Below are positions 42,982 through 54,196 of a DNA stretch of 64,000 nt, piece after piece. The position numbers were made by a program, and so were the translations under genes. Positions within the stretch are counted from its first letter, which is position 1, and the number at the start of each line of letters is the position of its first letter. The DNA comes from Hypomesus transpacificus (taxonomy: Eukaryota; Chordata; Actinopteri; Osmeriformes; Osmeridae). Under the pieces are notes generated by a model. It was not told the origin of the DNA. It saw only the letters and a program-made list of their open reading frames with translations, and did no database searches. The stretch is taken from the NCBI RefSeq assembly GCF_021917145.1, contig NC_061062.1, positions 14,468,706 through 14,532,705 on the forward strand, written 5' to 3'.

Positions 42982-43904
42982 TGCTTAATGACACTTTTCA
43001 GAGATCGCCGATTTACAAACGGGAATGCTGATTAGTTACAAACTTTTCCTGACGTCATAAATAAACTGTCAAGAAGCTATCACACTTGTCATCAAACGTG
43101 TCATGCTAATGGACAGGACACATCCAGAAAGTCCTCCATTAAGATTATCGCACAGAGTTCGGATTAAATTTGACTGTTCTATAGTTGCAGTAACCCATCC
43201 TAGTGTTAGAGGGCGATATGACTATACCGGGATCCATTAAATATCGTCAACTATTCTCTTTTCTCAATTTTGTTGACTTGGGCGTAATGCAGTCGGAGAA
43301 CGTTCACAAATCTTGATACAATGTGGATGGAAAGAGTAAACGGTTTGGATAGAGGACAGATTGTTTTGCGATTTGTGACTGCACAAAGGGCACCCGGCCA
43401 TGTGACATGGCAAAAATACAGCAGCAAGCGAAGCGATGTACCTTGCATTTTGTCTTAATTCACTATGTATTGACAAACTATTGGAGTCTGTTTTAAACAT
43501 GTAGCGTTAGACCTAAATATAATTGTCTCTGTACATTTTACCACTGATGTTGTCAAGAGCAAAAAGCATTTGCTGTTAGTTAGGCTACTGGTCGACAGGT
43601 TTACAGTCTTGTCTCATGATGGATTATATCTGCTGGTGTAAAGTTCATTGCAACACTTCAATTGTCTAGGGAAGTAACGAGTAGTGCAGGTAAAAAAAGG
43701 TAATTATCGCTTTTGTACAACAAAATAAATCAGTAGCCTACGTCTTATTTGGTTTCATGAAACTGCAGTGGGTAAATTCCTTTCTGATTAACACAACTGC
43801 AGCCTTCGGCATGTATTGCGAACTAGCAACATTTGGACATGATACATAGAAGCAATACATATACCATGGACAATGAGTGGGCAACTTTAAGCTCCTGTTG
43901 AAGA
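42982..43904. other. Shared upstream region of the SAYSD1-like gene and manea
   Basis: The two genes point away from each other with about 920 bases between start codons. Both promoters and 5' UTRs must lie here. I see no clear TATA box, repeat or other gene in it. Confidence 0.5.
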
Positions 43905-45741
43905 ATGGCCAGGCTCAGACGTAAATCCTGTATTGCATTAATCGGAGTTGTGTCGCTGATATTCATAGTAACATTGGTTCTGAAGTCCCTCATGCCAGAA
44001 AATCCAATGGGAAGTCCTTTAGGTCTTGACCTGTTCCCAGACATAAAGTCTAGAAATCATAATGACCCACAGAGACACAGTGAAATGCCAGCTGCTAAAC
44101 TTGACCAAATTAAAACAAACAATAGTCAGCCAGAAAAAGATATGAAAATGGAAGCAATGCTGAGGACGTTTCCTGCTCCCAACTACAATGTCCATGCCTT
44201 CTACTACACCTGGTTCGGTAATCCGCAATTTGACAACAAGTACATCCACTGGGATCACCCTGTGTTGCCTCACTGGGACTCCAAGGTGGCCCAAGGCTAC
44301 CCCAGAGGGAGGCACAGCCCTCCCGATGACATTGGGGCAAACTTCTACCCAGCTCTGGGGGCCTACAGCTCCAGAGACCCCTCTGTCATCAAAGCACACA
44401 TGCAGCAGCTACGAACGGCTGCCATCGGTAAGACCTAGGCTGTAGTTATGTCTTCTTTAGTGGTTCTCTGAGCTTGTCATAATCCCATTTTATTGAGTTC
44501 TGATAGTTATTTTCTGTTTTATGAGTTATATCCCTCTCTGCATTGTCAGGTGTCATTGCCGTGTCATGGTACCCAGCTGGTATGAAGGATGACAATGGTG
44601 AATCAACAGATGAGCTTGTGCCTTTGCTGTTGGACGTGGCACACAAATATCTCATAAAGGTGTGCATGAGGATTATTAATGAATGTTTAAGTATCTTTTT
44701 GTTGATAGGGTTTGTTAATATTCCGTCTCTAGTCTCTATTGTTGGTTTTTATTTATTTATCTCTCTCCCTCCCCTCTGTTGATTTGTACAGGTGGCTTTT
44801 CACATTGAACCATACCAAGGAAGAGATGAAGCAAACATGTTGACCAATGTCAAGTACATCATTGATAAGTAAGTATTAACCCACCCTAATCAAATCATTT
44901 CTACTCAGGTGCTTCCATCAAGATGTAAGCACAGATTTAGTATTTAATATCAATTGTATGCCCAGTAATACTGGAGAAGGATGATAATAACCACAATAAA
45001 TGTTACGAAAGCTTAATGGATATATACAACTTAGTATTCCCTAGTTAATCAGAGCCAAGACCTCTGTCTCTGCAAAGAGCACTAATGTGAATATCTTTTC
45101 TTATCAGGTATGGCAAGCACCCAGCCTTCTACAGACACAAGACAAGCACCGGCAAGTTCCTCCCGTTATTCTACGTTTACGACTCCTACCTTCTGAACTC
45201 AGAACGGTGGGCGAAGCTCCTGAAACACACCGAGAAAAGCAGCGTCAGGGACACCCCCTACGATGGCATCTTCATCGCCCTCCTCGTCGAGGAGAAGCAC
45301 AAGAGGGACATCCTCACCGCGGGCTTCGACGGTGTCTACACGTACTTTGCCACAAACGGCTTTTCCTACGGCTCCTCTCACCGCAACTGGGAGGACATAA
45401 AAACATTCTGCGAGGACAACAGCTTGATGTTCATCCCAAGCGTAGGACCTGGTTACATCGACACCAACATCAGACCCTGGAATTTCCAGAACACACGGAA
45501 TCGCATCAACGGGAAATACTATGAGACGGCACTGAGCAGCGCCCTGGAATCTAGGCCTGATATCATCTCTATAACATCCTTTAATGAGTGGCATGAAGGC
45601 ACTCAAATTGAGATGGCAGTGCCAAAGACCAGTCAGACTGTTTATTTGGACTATTTGCCTAACAGACCTGTGGTCTACTTAGAGATAACTCGCAAATGGG
45701 CAGGAATATTTGGTAGCGAGCGTAAGAGATGGCAAGACTGA
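43905..45741 (+). CDS. manea: Glycoprotein endo-alpha-1,2-mannosidase
   Basis: This Golgi GH99 enzyme trims glucosylated mannose from N-glycans, bypassing ER glucosidases. Four coding exons (43905-44427, 44550-44659, 44792-44868, 45108-45741) give 447 residues in continuous phase; the human enzyme has about 460. It is a type II membrane protein: MARLRRK, then the anchor SCIALIGVVSLIFIVTLVL, a short stem, and the catalytic domain from AFYYTWFGNPQFD. Family motifs include HIEPYQGR and SFNEWHEGTQIE. By comparison with characterised GH99 enzymes, the two catalytic glutamates are E397 and E400 in NEWHE. The ATG chosen is the one directly before the basic-plus-anchor sequence. In mammals MANEA lies next to FUT9, as here. 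I choose MANEA over its paralogue MANEAL because of this neighbour. Confidence 0.95.
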
Positions 45742-46701
45742 TTGGAAGCAAACGTGTGGTATTATTGTGTATGTGTGTGACCCCCCTTAACCATCTACCA
45801 TGGAAACCCACCAAGGGATTATAAGGGAAATGCTGTTATGAAGGAGTAGGCCGCTCATTGTGGGTGTCATCTCCTATGATATTTGTAATATTTGGACCAG
45901 GCTGATGATGACAAAAGGCAACGTATATATTCTATGAACCAGATTGTTTTCCGATTGTAATTTATTTTTGGAAAAATGCTTAAATCACTTGGTTAATCAC
46001 TTATTGATCCATGGCCAAAATAATCATGACAGTCATTAAGGAAAAGGCTGTTCTCCATCACAGCTTACACTGGTACATTTATGTGTGATTTTTATTTTAG
46101 TATTGTGTAATTGAGGATTTAAATGTCTATTTGACATTTTACTGTCTTTATTTTTTGTTTTCATTGGAGCATATTCATCCTTAGTGCACTGAGAGACTAC
46201 AAGCTTCTTTTTTTAAGCCTTTAAATGGAATTGCGTTCATCTGCCTGTTTTATGCCACTATGAACAGTCACTGTGAATAGGCATTGTGTGCCATATGTAT
46301 GTCTATATGGAATAGCATTTAAATGACGATGCTTTAGACACCTTACCGTATGCATCTGAATCATATTTATTCGCACTGCCAGATCTAGCAGCAAGGAAAG
46401 GGTGGGGGCTATTATAATTGGCATCCACGTTCCCAGGTATAAACGCTAGGATACAAATCCGTGGGGAAGTTAATTACACTGTAGGCTACTTGCCTGGAAA
46501 TAAAAAAAAATAAAAAAAATGTGAGCTACATTGACTTTACAAACAGATCCCATGGTGTGAACATGTGAAATGTTTCCAATCTATAACCTAGACCTGTACA
46601 GAAATGTATCAAACCTGCGTTAATAGTGCAGATCAAAACTTAAGTTAGCTCGTTAGTGCCATCTGATTGAATTATAAACACGTCTTGCACCCGCTAGACG
46701 C
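45742..46701 (+). other. manea 3' UTR and intergenic DNA
   Basis: The probable 3' UTR ends near AATAAA at 46499-46504, followed by an A-rich stretch. A 44-base segment at 46202-46245 recurs at 48508-48552. No gene is seen. Confidence 0.5.
46202..46245 (+). repeat. 44-bp dispersed repeat, copy 1
   Basis: AGCTTCT7AAGCC-type sequence followed by TTTAAATGGAATTGCGTTCA and TCTGCC. It is nearly identical to 48508-48552. It lies in the manea 3' UTR. Confidence 0.85.
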
Positions 46702-47171
46702 TATAAAATCTGGTCCTACACATCACAAATTCGCTCCGCGGATAGCTTCAGCCTCACAGCTGCATTGTCGGTAAACAGGGAAAGGTAGCGCATGGGCAGC
46801 CAGTAGGGAATTATTCCACATCGAATCACATTCCTTTCATGGCGTCCTTATGCACGAAAGGATGGATTTGATATCGTTCAAGGAAAGAGCATGCGTGAAT
46901 TTAGAATCCTAATATAATTTTGTTAAATCAGCTTATTTGCATCGGAAGGCGGGAATGATGCGCTTCTCAGGAGTAGTCTGACATCGGGACTATGGAATTG
47001 TGCTCATCCGAATGGCATGTGATTTCTGCAAATATTGCCACCAGCGTAAATAATAATTCAGTGTACATCGCTCATGTTTTTGGCATGTAGCAAGGTACGT
47101 GTTAGCAAGAGGAGACGAACTTGCAAAAAAATGGGAAGAAATGCATATTTTGATTCACGCCTTTCGAGATG
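46702..47171 (+). promoter_or_regulatory. Candidate fut9 promoter and 5' non-coding exon
   Basis: A TATA box (TATAAAA, 46702-46708) is followed by about 465 bases ending in a strong donor (GATG then GTAAGT) at 47171/47172. The fut9 coding exon has an acceptor (CTTTCCACAG) just upstream of 49656. A non-coding first exon here, spliced over about 2.5 kb, would fit the usual fut9 structure. This is inferred only. Confidence 0.4.
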
Positions 47172-48379
47172 GTAAGTCAGATGCCTTTTTTCAGTTAATC
47201 GTCAGAGCAATGGTATGCTACCTGAAATTTTGCAAAGCAAGTGATGTAGCCTAAGCTAATTACAAATAAGCCTGAAAAATCAACTAATTGATCACTGCAT
47301 GTCATTTTTTCACAATCGTCATTCTGGCCGGAGTAAGGAGGCGGCGGCATTGGAACAATTACAGATTTTTCTTAGGGTCTTGCTTTACGTTTTTTTTTTC
47401 TCGATTATGTTTGGCGCTCCTTGATGCATGATAATATCCTACGAGTAGTGAATACACTCCTGGCAGTGTCCTCATTGGAAAGACATTCGTCCGGGTTACC
47501 CACTGCTCTTGAGACATTTGTGTGTGCAGAAGGGCGTTTGATGCTTAAGAAACATCAAAATGCCTCTGCCTCTGCTTTTAGGTTATTCTCATTAACTTCA
47601 ATGCAGTATCACAACGAGTGACACCCATCTCAAACGTGTGTACGTGTGAGTCTCAGTGTGTGCACTACGTTATAAAATGACCTTCAGTCGCTCTGGCAAG
47701 AAAATTAATTCTAACCTTGGCTTGACAGCCCCATGGGCATGTATCTCCTTACGGTTTTACCCTATGGTTTTGTATTTGTCAAATTGTAATGGTAACATCT
47801 AAACTGACAGCCTTTTAAATCACTAAGGCAAGATCAATTGAGAGCCATTGTGCATGTAGCACTCCCAGACTGATGCTACCTTAAGCCATTTTGCCTTGGG
47901 TTTGTTTTTCCCACAGTCACTTAAATGTAGCCCTCTGCAGACCACTCACCCATGTGGTGCTCTTTCTGTGTCCCAAATACATCACAATGCATTTGACAAA
48001 ACCCTAGCTTAACGCTATTTCAAAATGTGAATGAAAATACGGTGCATGGTCACACACGTGGGTTTACCCCTTGTTCTAATTCCATTTTAAGATGAAATGC
48101 TTTGTATGAACATAGCAATTAGAATATGAATATACAGTTTATGGCCTCATTCTAATGTACCTCTCCAAACTGACACATAGTCACCATGGAGACAGAGTAA
48201 CTTTGCCATCTCTTATTTAAAAGCCCCATTGAAAGCCATAGTTATAACACTTGTCTGACCATGACCTTATGTATTTATCCATTGATCCTTATCAAAACAT
48301 TGCCATAATCTAACCTTATGTTGTCAAGAGCCTGGATCCTGTTGAAATGTTTGGCCGTATTATATGCATCCTGTGACCT

Positions 48380-48386
48380 GGGGGGT

Positions 48387-48425
<39 letters not shown>
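48380..48425. repeat. Poly-G block (39-base run)
   Basis: Six G, one T, then 39 G in a row (48387-48425). It is the longest homopolymer in the window. The exact length is unreliable. Confidence 0.9.
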
Positions 48426-48426
<1 letters not shown>

Positions 48427-48507
48427 GGATAACTCTGGTATGGAGTGAAAGTGTGTTTCTGGGGTTTAAGAGGATTTGGTCTACATGAAAAATGCATTGA
48501 TACTGTA

Positions 48508-48552
48508 AGCTTTTTTTTTTAAAGCCTTTAAATGGAATTGCGTTCATCTGCC
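48508..48552 (+). repeat. 44-bp dispersed repeat, copy 2
   Basis: Same sequence as 46202-46245 apart from the T-run length and one or two bases, 2.3 kb away in the same orientation. Confidence 0.85.
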
Positions 48553-49665
48553 CTCTTCTTTCCTGCTCTGTTAATGGCTGCTTGTGTCAGCCTTCCTCAT
48601 CTCAGTCAGTAACATCTGTCCGCCTGCCTGCCGGTCTGGGAAAATTCCTCTTCAGGGGAAAATGATAGTGAGCCCTCTGAAATATGTCAAATTGTTTGCA
48701 AATCATAAATCACAGCATATCTGACAGTTGGTTGGAAATAAGGAAATAACAGATTGAGCTGTTGTCACCGATGTATAGTGTTTTTAATATTTTGCCACCA
48801 TATGATCTTCTAACAGACATTTCTCTTTCCATGTATTGGCCTTATGCAAAATGCAGGTGCATTGTATAGTCTGTGACTTGGAGCTTGGAGCATTACAAGG
48901 CCACTTTACTCACCGAAGCCTTAAGATGGCAGCATTGTCGTAGATTTGTCAGAAATACGTTTCACATGTGGCAGGCTGTATATTTAATGGAGAAAGGAAC
49001 TCCATCAGTTTCTAAGAATAGAATAGACAAATGAAGTAATGTTGCTGCTCTAACATTGAACAACAGTCCTCAAAGACCATTCTGATTTAGTCTAAACCCA
49101 TGTTTCTTTTAGAATTATCTTTAGTTCAGTGGACTAGTGTCGGACATAACTATTATGGTGCATAATATGCTCACAACACAATCCTATGTTCAGATGTTGT
49201 AATAAAATAACCTAACCTCAAACCTCCTGACAATGTTCTCATCTTTTAATTCGGTTTAATCAAATTAACTTCTTTGTCATTTGAAGGAGATGCCAGTGAA
49301 AGGACATGTCAACTCAAGATCAATCTAGATGTCTGAGGATCTTGCAACCACTGTGAGCAGCATCCTTTCATTTGAACACTTCCTCACTAAGAAGAGAAAT
49401 CTCACGGTCGACCCAATGTAGGACCAGACCTGTTCCTCAACATCCCATGACTCCTAATCTTGCCTGGATTTCAGCATTAAGTCAAATCCATCAGGTGTGC
49501 ATTAGAGTTATTAGCCCAGTCAGGCCTTCTCATTTGGTCACGTCACATTTAATGTTATATCAGCTTGAGAGATGGGAAATATCGGAGAATCTAGAATTTT
49601 GTTTATTCTGTATTATGTTCTATCCACCGCAATGTGTTTATTTTCCTCTTTCCACAGAATAGAGT

Positions 49666-50748
49666 ATGCCATCTGCACCTTTCCACAGAATTCTACGACC
49701 CCTTCTGCTCGGCACCTTTCTACTGGGATGTTTTGTGACTCTATTTTTGATGTACTTTAAACCGTCCACCAGCTGGCTGTCAGGTCCCGTGGAGTCCACA
49801 GCATCCACAGACCGGGTCAAGAACCTTTTCTCTACCAAGAGTGACAAGAACCTGACTACCGTGCTAGTCTGGCTCTGGCCCTTCGGACAGACCTATGATC
49901 TGAGTGTCTGCAGTACTTTGTTCAACATCGAGGGCTGTTTCATTACCGCAGACAGGAACCTCTACAACAAGTCCGATGGCGTCGTTATTCACCACAGGGA
50001 CATCTGCACAGACCTCTCCAACCTGCCCCCCCTCCAGCGCCCCTCCTTCCAGAAGTGGGTATGGATGAATCTGGAGTCTCCGTCCCACTCCTCCCAGCTT
50101 CCCGGCATTGAGAACCTCTTCAACTTAACGCTCAACTACCGCCAGGATGCAGACATTGAAGTGCCTTACGGGTCCATTGTGGCGACCGAGGGGGAGGAGG
50201 ACTTTGTGCCGCCCAGCAAGAGCAAGCTGATCTGCTGGATCGTGAGCAACTGGAACCCGGAGCATGTGCGGGTCAAATATTACAACGAGCTGTACAAGCA
50301 CATTGAGGTGCATGCCTACGGCCAGGCTTTCGGTGAATACATCGCTGACCAGGACTACTTCCCCACCATGGCCAGCTGTAAATTCTACCTGGCCTTCGAA
50401 AACTCCATCCACAAGGACTACATCACGGAAAAGCTGTACAACCCGCTCTCTGTGGGCTCCGTGCCCGTGGTCCTGGGGCCCGCCAGACAGAACTACGAGA
50501 ACTTCGTCCAAGGGGACGCCTTCATCCACGTGGATGACTTCCCCTCGCCCAAAGAGCTGGCTGAATACCTGCTGCTTTTGGACAAGAACGAGGAACTGTA
50601 CCTCAGGTATTTTGAGTGGCGGAGGCACTTTAAGGTGAAAAAGGCCTACTTCTGGGCGGAGCACACGTGTCTGGCCTGTGACTACCTGAGGAGGCACAAG
50701 GAGTACAAGGCCTTTAATAACCTTGACAAATGGTACTGGGGTGGCTGA
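49666..50748 (+). CDS. fut9: Alpha-(1,3)-fucosyltransferase 9
   Basis: This Golgi GT10 enzyme adds fucose in alpha-1,3 linkage to GlcNAc of lactosamine chains, making the Lewis x epitope; it is prominent in nervous tissue. One uninterrupted coding exon of 360 residues matches the 359-residue mammalian FUT9. It is a type II protein: a short cytoplasmic N-terminus, the anchor LLLGTFLLGCFVTLFLMYF at about 12-30, a stem, then the catalytic domain. The signature FYLAFENSIHKDYITEK, followed by LYNPLSVGSVPVVLG, is the alpha-1,3-fucosyltransferase motif. The C-terminal cysteine pair CLACDY is present. NLT, NKS and similar sequons are visible. The ATG at 49666 lies ten bases after a good acceptor, consistent with an upstream non-coding exon. 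Confidence 0.97.
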   Translation: MPSAPFHRILRPLLLGTFLLGCFVTLFLMYFKPSTSWLSGPVESTASTDRVKNLFSTKSDKNLTTVLVWLWPFGQTYDLSVCSTLFNIEGCFITADRNLYNKSDGVVIHHRDICTDLSNLPPLQRPSFQKWVWMNLESPSHSSQLPGIENLFNLTLNYRQDADIEVPYGSIVATEGEEDFVPPSKSKLICWIVSNWNPEHVRVKYYNELYKHIEVHAYGQAFGEYIADQDYFPTMASCKFYLAFENSIHKDYITEKLYNPLSVGSVPVVLGPARQNYENFVQGDAFIHVDDFPSPKELAEYLLLLDKNEELYLRYFEWRRHFKVKKAYFWAEHTCLACDYLRRHKEYKAFNNLDKWYWGG

Positions 50749-53740
50749 TGTCCTGTAGGGGCTGGAAGACACATGCTTAGTTGTTGAGGGCAGTGCTTTA
50801 AATGTTTGTTTCTATGTTATTTGAGACGTCAACACTGACATTTGATATAGTGAAACTGTATGATTTGTTTGACCGCTGGTACAGTGGCCAAAATGAGACA
50901 CTCCTTATTTTGTCTTGCTTTGCAAGCCTGTATTGGTCAGCCTTAGTTTGCCTTTTTCATTGTTGTTCAACCATAGTTTGTATTTGTTTTATATTCATTA
51001 TAAGCACATTGAGTTTATAATACATCAAATACAATATTTTTGTTAACAAGTCCACGTTTTTGCTGCTATTTGTTTGCTTTTTGTTTTCAGTGCTTGATTG
51101 GATATGGAACAATTTCATTGTCATCAATGACGTAATGTCAATGTTGGACACCGAGTTGTTACGTTGTGTTTTCACACGAAAGTGAACAATAACTTGTTGG
51201 AACAAGGAAAAAGTAATAATTGTTCAAATACAAATATTTATGTGCTATTTATTGAAGTGAGATATTATAAGATAAAACAATGTCATCTGTGATAGTGCTA
51301 CAGTCACCTATGCAGTGTTTAATGAACTTCAAATGAGAAAGTCGTTCAATTGCATCATCTACTGTAAAATGTACATATGTGTATTTCTTCGGATAAATCG
51401 GGCTATTGTTTTTCCATATTTTTGTAAAATCGGATTTGCAAAACTAACTTTCACTTATCTTTACAAAAGGGCACTCATTAAGGGTTTAACACTGTCATTT
51501 TAAACAGAGAACGGGGCATACATTACACGGCATAGACAAGGATCGCTATTTTAGTGTCATATACATCTGTTGTACACAGAGACTGGGAGCAGAAATGGCA
51601 CAGGGAAGCATCACTATTTTAGTATGGATGTAAATCGGGCATTATGATATTGAAATGCATAACAGTCCTGTGCGACTGCCCTGTAGAAGATTAGGCTGCA
51701 CAGCATCACTGTATTTTTATGTGAACCCTCCCTCCTCTCCCTCTTTAACTACAGAATGAGGTTGCACTCTTGACATTCAGATGGTAATGTTGAATATACT
51801 ATATTGTAGATACAGAGGACACTGTATGAGAGCACAAATGTAACATAAATAATGAGTCATAGTGCATATATGTTATTGATGTGGGCTTGCTATGTACTTT
51901 AATCATCTCACAGATACTTCAGCCTCACCATGTCACCATACGGTTACGGGAAACATGACATTGTTCATGCTTGGATCATCCCAAAGGGGTTTAGGTTACT
52001 TTTGAAAGATAATTTGAACATCTGGATAGTAATAATACTATCATTCTTTAACAATTATTTTATTGTCCTCTTGAAGTATCCTGAAGGAGAGGTTGTGTGT
52101 GAGTGATGAATTTCTGGGTTCTGTTTACATTCCTGTTTACACCTGCATGGCTTGCTGGCCACTCTCACCTCAGTCCAACAGCACGCTGTACACAACGCTC
52201 ATTCTGCAGAGTCCTGTCCAACTTTATAAAACAATGCATCCAAACAGCACTCAGCAGCTATAATGACACAGTGGTTGAACCTTAACTAACAATAACTGTG
52301 TCAAACTAAACCTTGGCAACATATGTGCACATATGCAAGATAAGCAAGAAGACTTATTTACTTACTGTTAAAAGGGACCATTGACGTTGACTAGGATCAG
52401 ATAAAAGAGAAGATTGTGGTTCCATATACGTAGTCTTTGTATGTATATAACTGTTCATTGAAACATTGTATGTCAAGGTGGTGTTAAAACAAACTAGCCC
52501 CCTAACATATATCATTCCTCTATGTCCAGCTGGACAAGGACCCACAGCTCAGCCATTGATCAATACAATGTACTGTACATATTTGCAAATGTTTAATTCT
52601 CTTTCTAACATGCAAAGCATTGGCAGGCATAGTCATTGAAAGTGGATTCACTTTGAATGATGTTTCTAACTTTAAAGCAGCTTATGAATGGGGGGGGGGG
52701 GTCAGAGAAGAGACACTTAACAGAAGGGCCAGCTGAAGACAATGGTGTGTCTGTTAGGAATGTCCTCAAGTGAGACCATTTTACAAAGAAATATACAGAC
52801 AGTTTTTTGGATTTGTCATTAATCCTGTTGAAATTGCCTAATTGCACGAAATTCATCAGAGAGCTAGTGGAAATCAGCCAAGTTGATGTGGAAATGTGTG
52901 ACTCTCTGTGGTAGTGGCGGTCTCAAACAGAGCTATTGTGTTGCGTTCATGAACTACTCTCTAAGAGTGTCTCAGAATATAACTACTGTATGAAACTGCT
53001 ACTGTCTGAGGGGCCAGTGCTGGAGATAATGGTGTGTCTGTTATGAATGTCCTCAAGTGAGGCCATTTTACAAAGAAGAATACAGGAAGTTTTTTGGATT
53101 AGTCATTAATCCTGTTGAAATGACCTTATTGTACCCGTCTTGCCGAAATTCATCAGAGAGATAGTGGAAATCAGCCAAGTTGATGTGGAAATGTGTGACT
53201 CTGTGTTAGTGGCTGTCTCAAACAGAGCTTGTGTCGCGTTCATGAACTGCTCTCTAAGACTGTCTTCAACTACTGTATGAAACTGCTACTGTGGGAGGGT
53301 TAATAGTGAACGTTAATGACATGCAGCAATCTGTATTTTTTCCTGTCCCTTCTCTCTGTCTTTCTATCTCTTATTTCTCTCCGCCTTTCGTTTTCTCAGC
53401 AATTTTGTTCTATTTTTTATTTTGCAAAAACAAACATGACAACCTGTCTTTTTTGTGTCCATTTGTTCACTGACAGTGTGTTGCTGTAAGGGTGGCCGAT
53501 TCTGAGTAGATCGGGCAGTGTCCCTAGTCTAGACATAGTCCATGAGTGAAGTGAGTTCTTTATGTGTTGCTGAGTGTGAATCCCTCTTGAACAAAACTCA
53601 TTTTCTGTCAGCACACTGGAAGAAATAGTGAATCAATCAATACAAGTTTTTTGCCAAATTGTTGTATTTTGCCAAATGTTGTGTTTAATTGTAGATGTCT
53701 GATAGTGTCAAGAAAATAAAGAAATGGATAATAAGAAGTC
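50749..53740 (+). other. Long fut9 3' UTR (probable)
   Basis: AT-rich sequence without any exon for 3 kb ends at AATAAA 53715-53720. Long 3' UTRs are usual for FUT9. It includes a tandem duplication of 285 bases (52726-53292). An earlier AATAAA-poor stretch makes the distal signal the best candidate. Confidence 0.5.
52726..53292 (+). repeat. 285-bp tandem duplication
   Basis: Unit 1 is 52726-53010 and unit 2 is 53011-53292. Both start GGGCCAG, contain ATGGTGTGTCTGTTA and AATCAGCCAAGTTGATGTGG, and end AAACTGCTACTGT. Scattered substitutions and small gaps show it is not recent. Confidence 0.92.
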
Positions 53741-53987
53741 GAGTTTGAGTCTTTACTCTTTTGAACATTGGGTTTTCTGTTTTCTGTGAAACTATCATTT
53801 AGAATAAGATGATACTGTGGTTATAGCTTTTCACCCTTCCAAAGCCTTGAAGGATTCCTTCTAAATATTTCTTTAAATGACATTTACATGCCCCCCCCAC
53901 ATTTACTTTTACAGTCTAGAAGCATGATATATGCTCATCAGTTAATGAACAAAAACTTGGGCATGGCACTTGGGCTGCACGTGTGTC

Positions 53988-54196
53988 ATCTAACTCAGTG
54001 GTTCTCAACCCTGTCCTGGATGTTTTAGATGTTTCCCTGCTCGAACACACCTGATTCAAATGAATGGGTCATTATCTAGCTCTGTGGAAGCCTGGTAACG
54101 AACATGCATTTGAATCAGGTGTGTTGGAGCCCAGAAACATCTACATGCAGGACAGGTGTTCCCTGAGGACCAGGGTTGAGAACCACTGATCTATCT
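53988..54196. mobile_element. hAT-type MITE with 8-bp target duplication
   Basis: The element 53996-54188 has terminal inverted repeats CAGTGGTTCTCAACCCTG and its complement. The inner arms also pair (CACCTGATTCAAATG against CATTTGAATCAGGTG). The flanks ATCTAACT (53988-53995) and ATCTATCT (54189-54196) match at 7 of 8 bases. It lies just beyond the fut9 poly(A) signal. Confidence 0.9.

Larger units (their letters stand above)
47172..49655. other. Non-coding DNA upstream of fut9 (probable intron)
   Basis: There is no recognisable exon. It holds a poly-G block near 48380-48425 and the second copy of the 44-bp repeat (48508-48552). It is otherwise AT-rich. Confidence 0.5.

Noticed and set aside
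50125-50772. Long - strand open frame opposite fut9 (215 codons)
   Set aside because: It is an antisense shadow of a GC-rich single-exon gene; the + strand frame is full-length FUT9.
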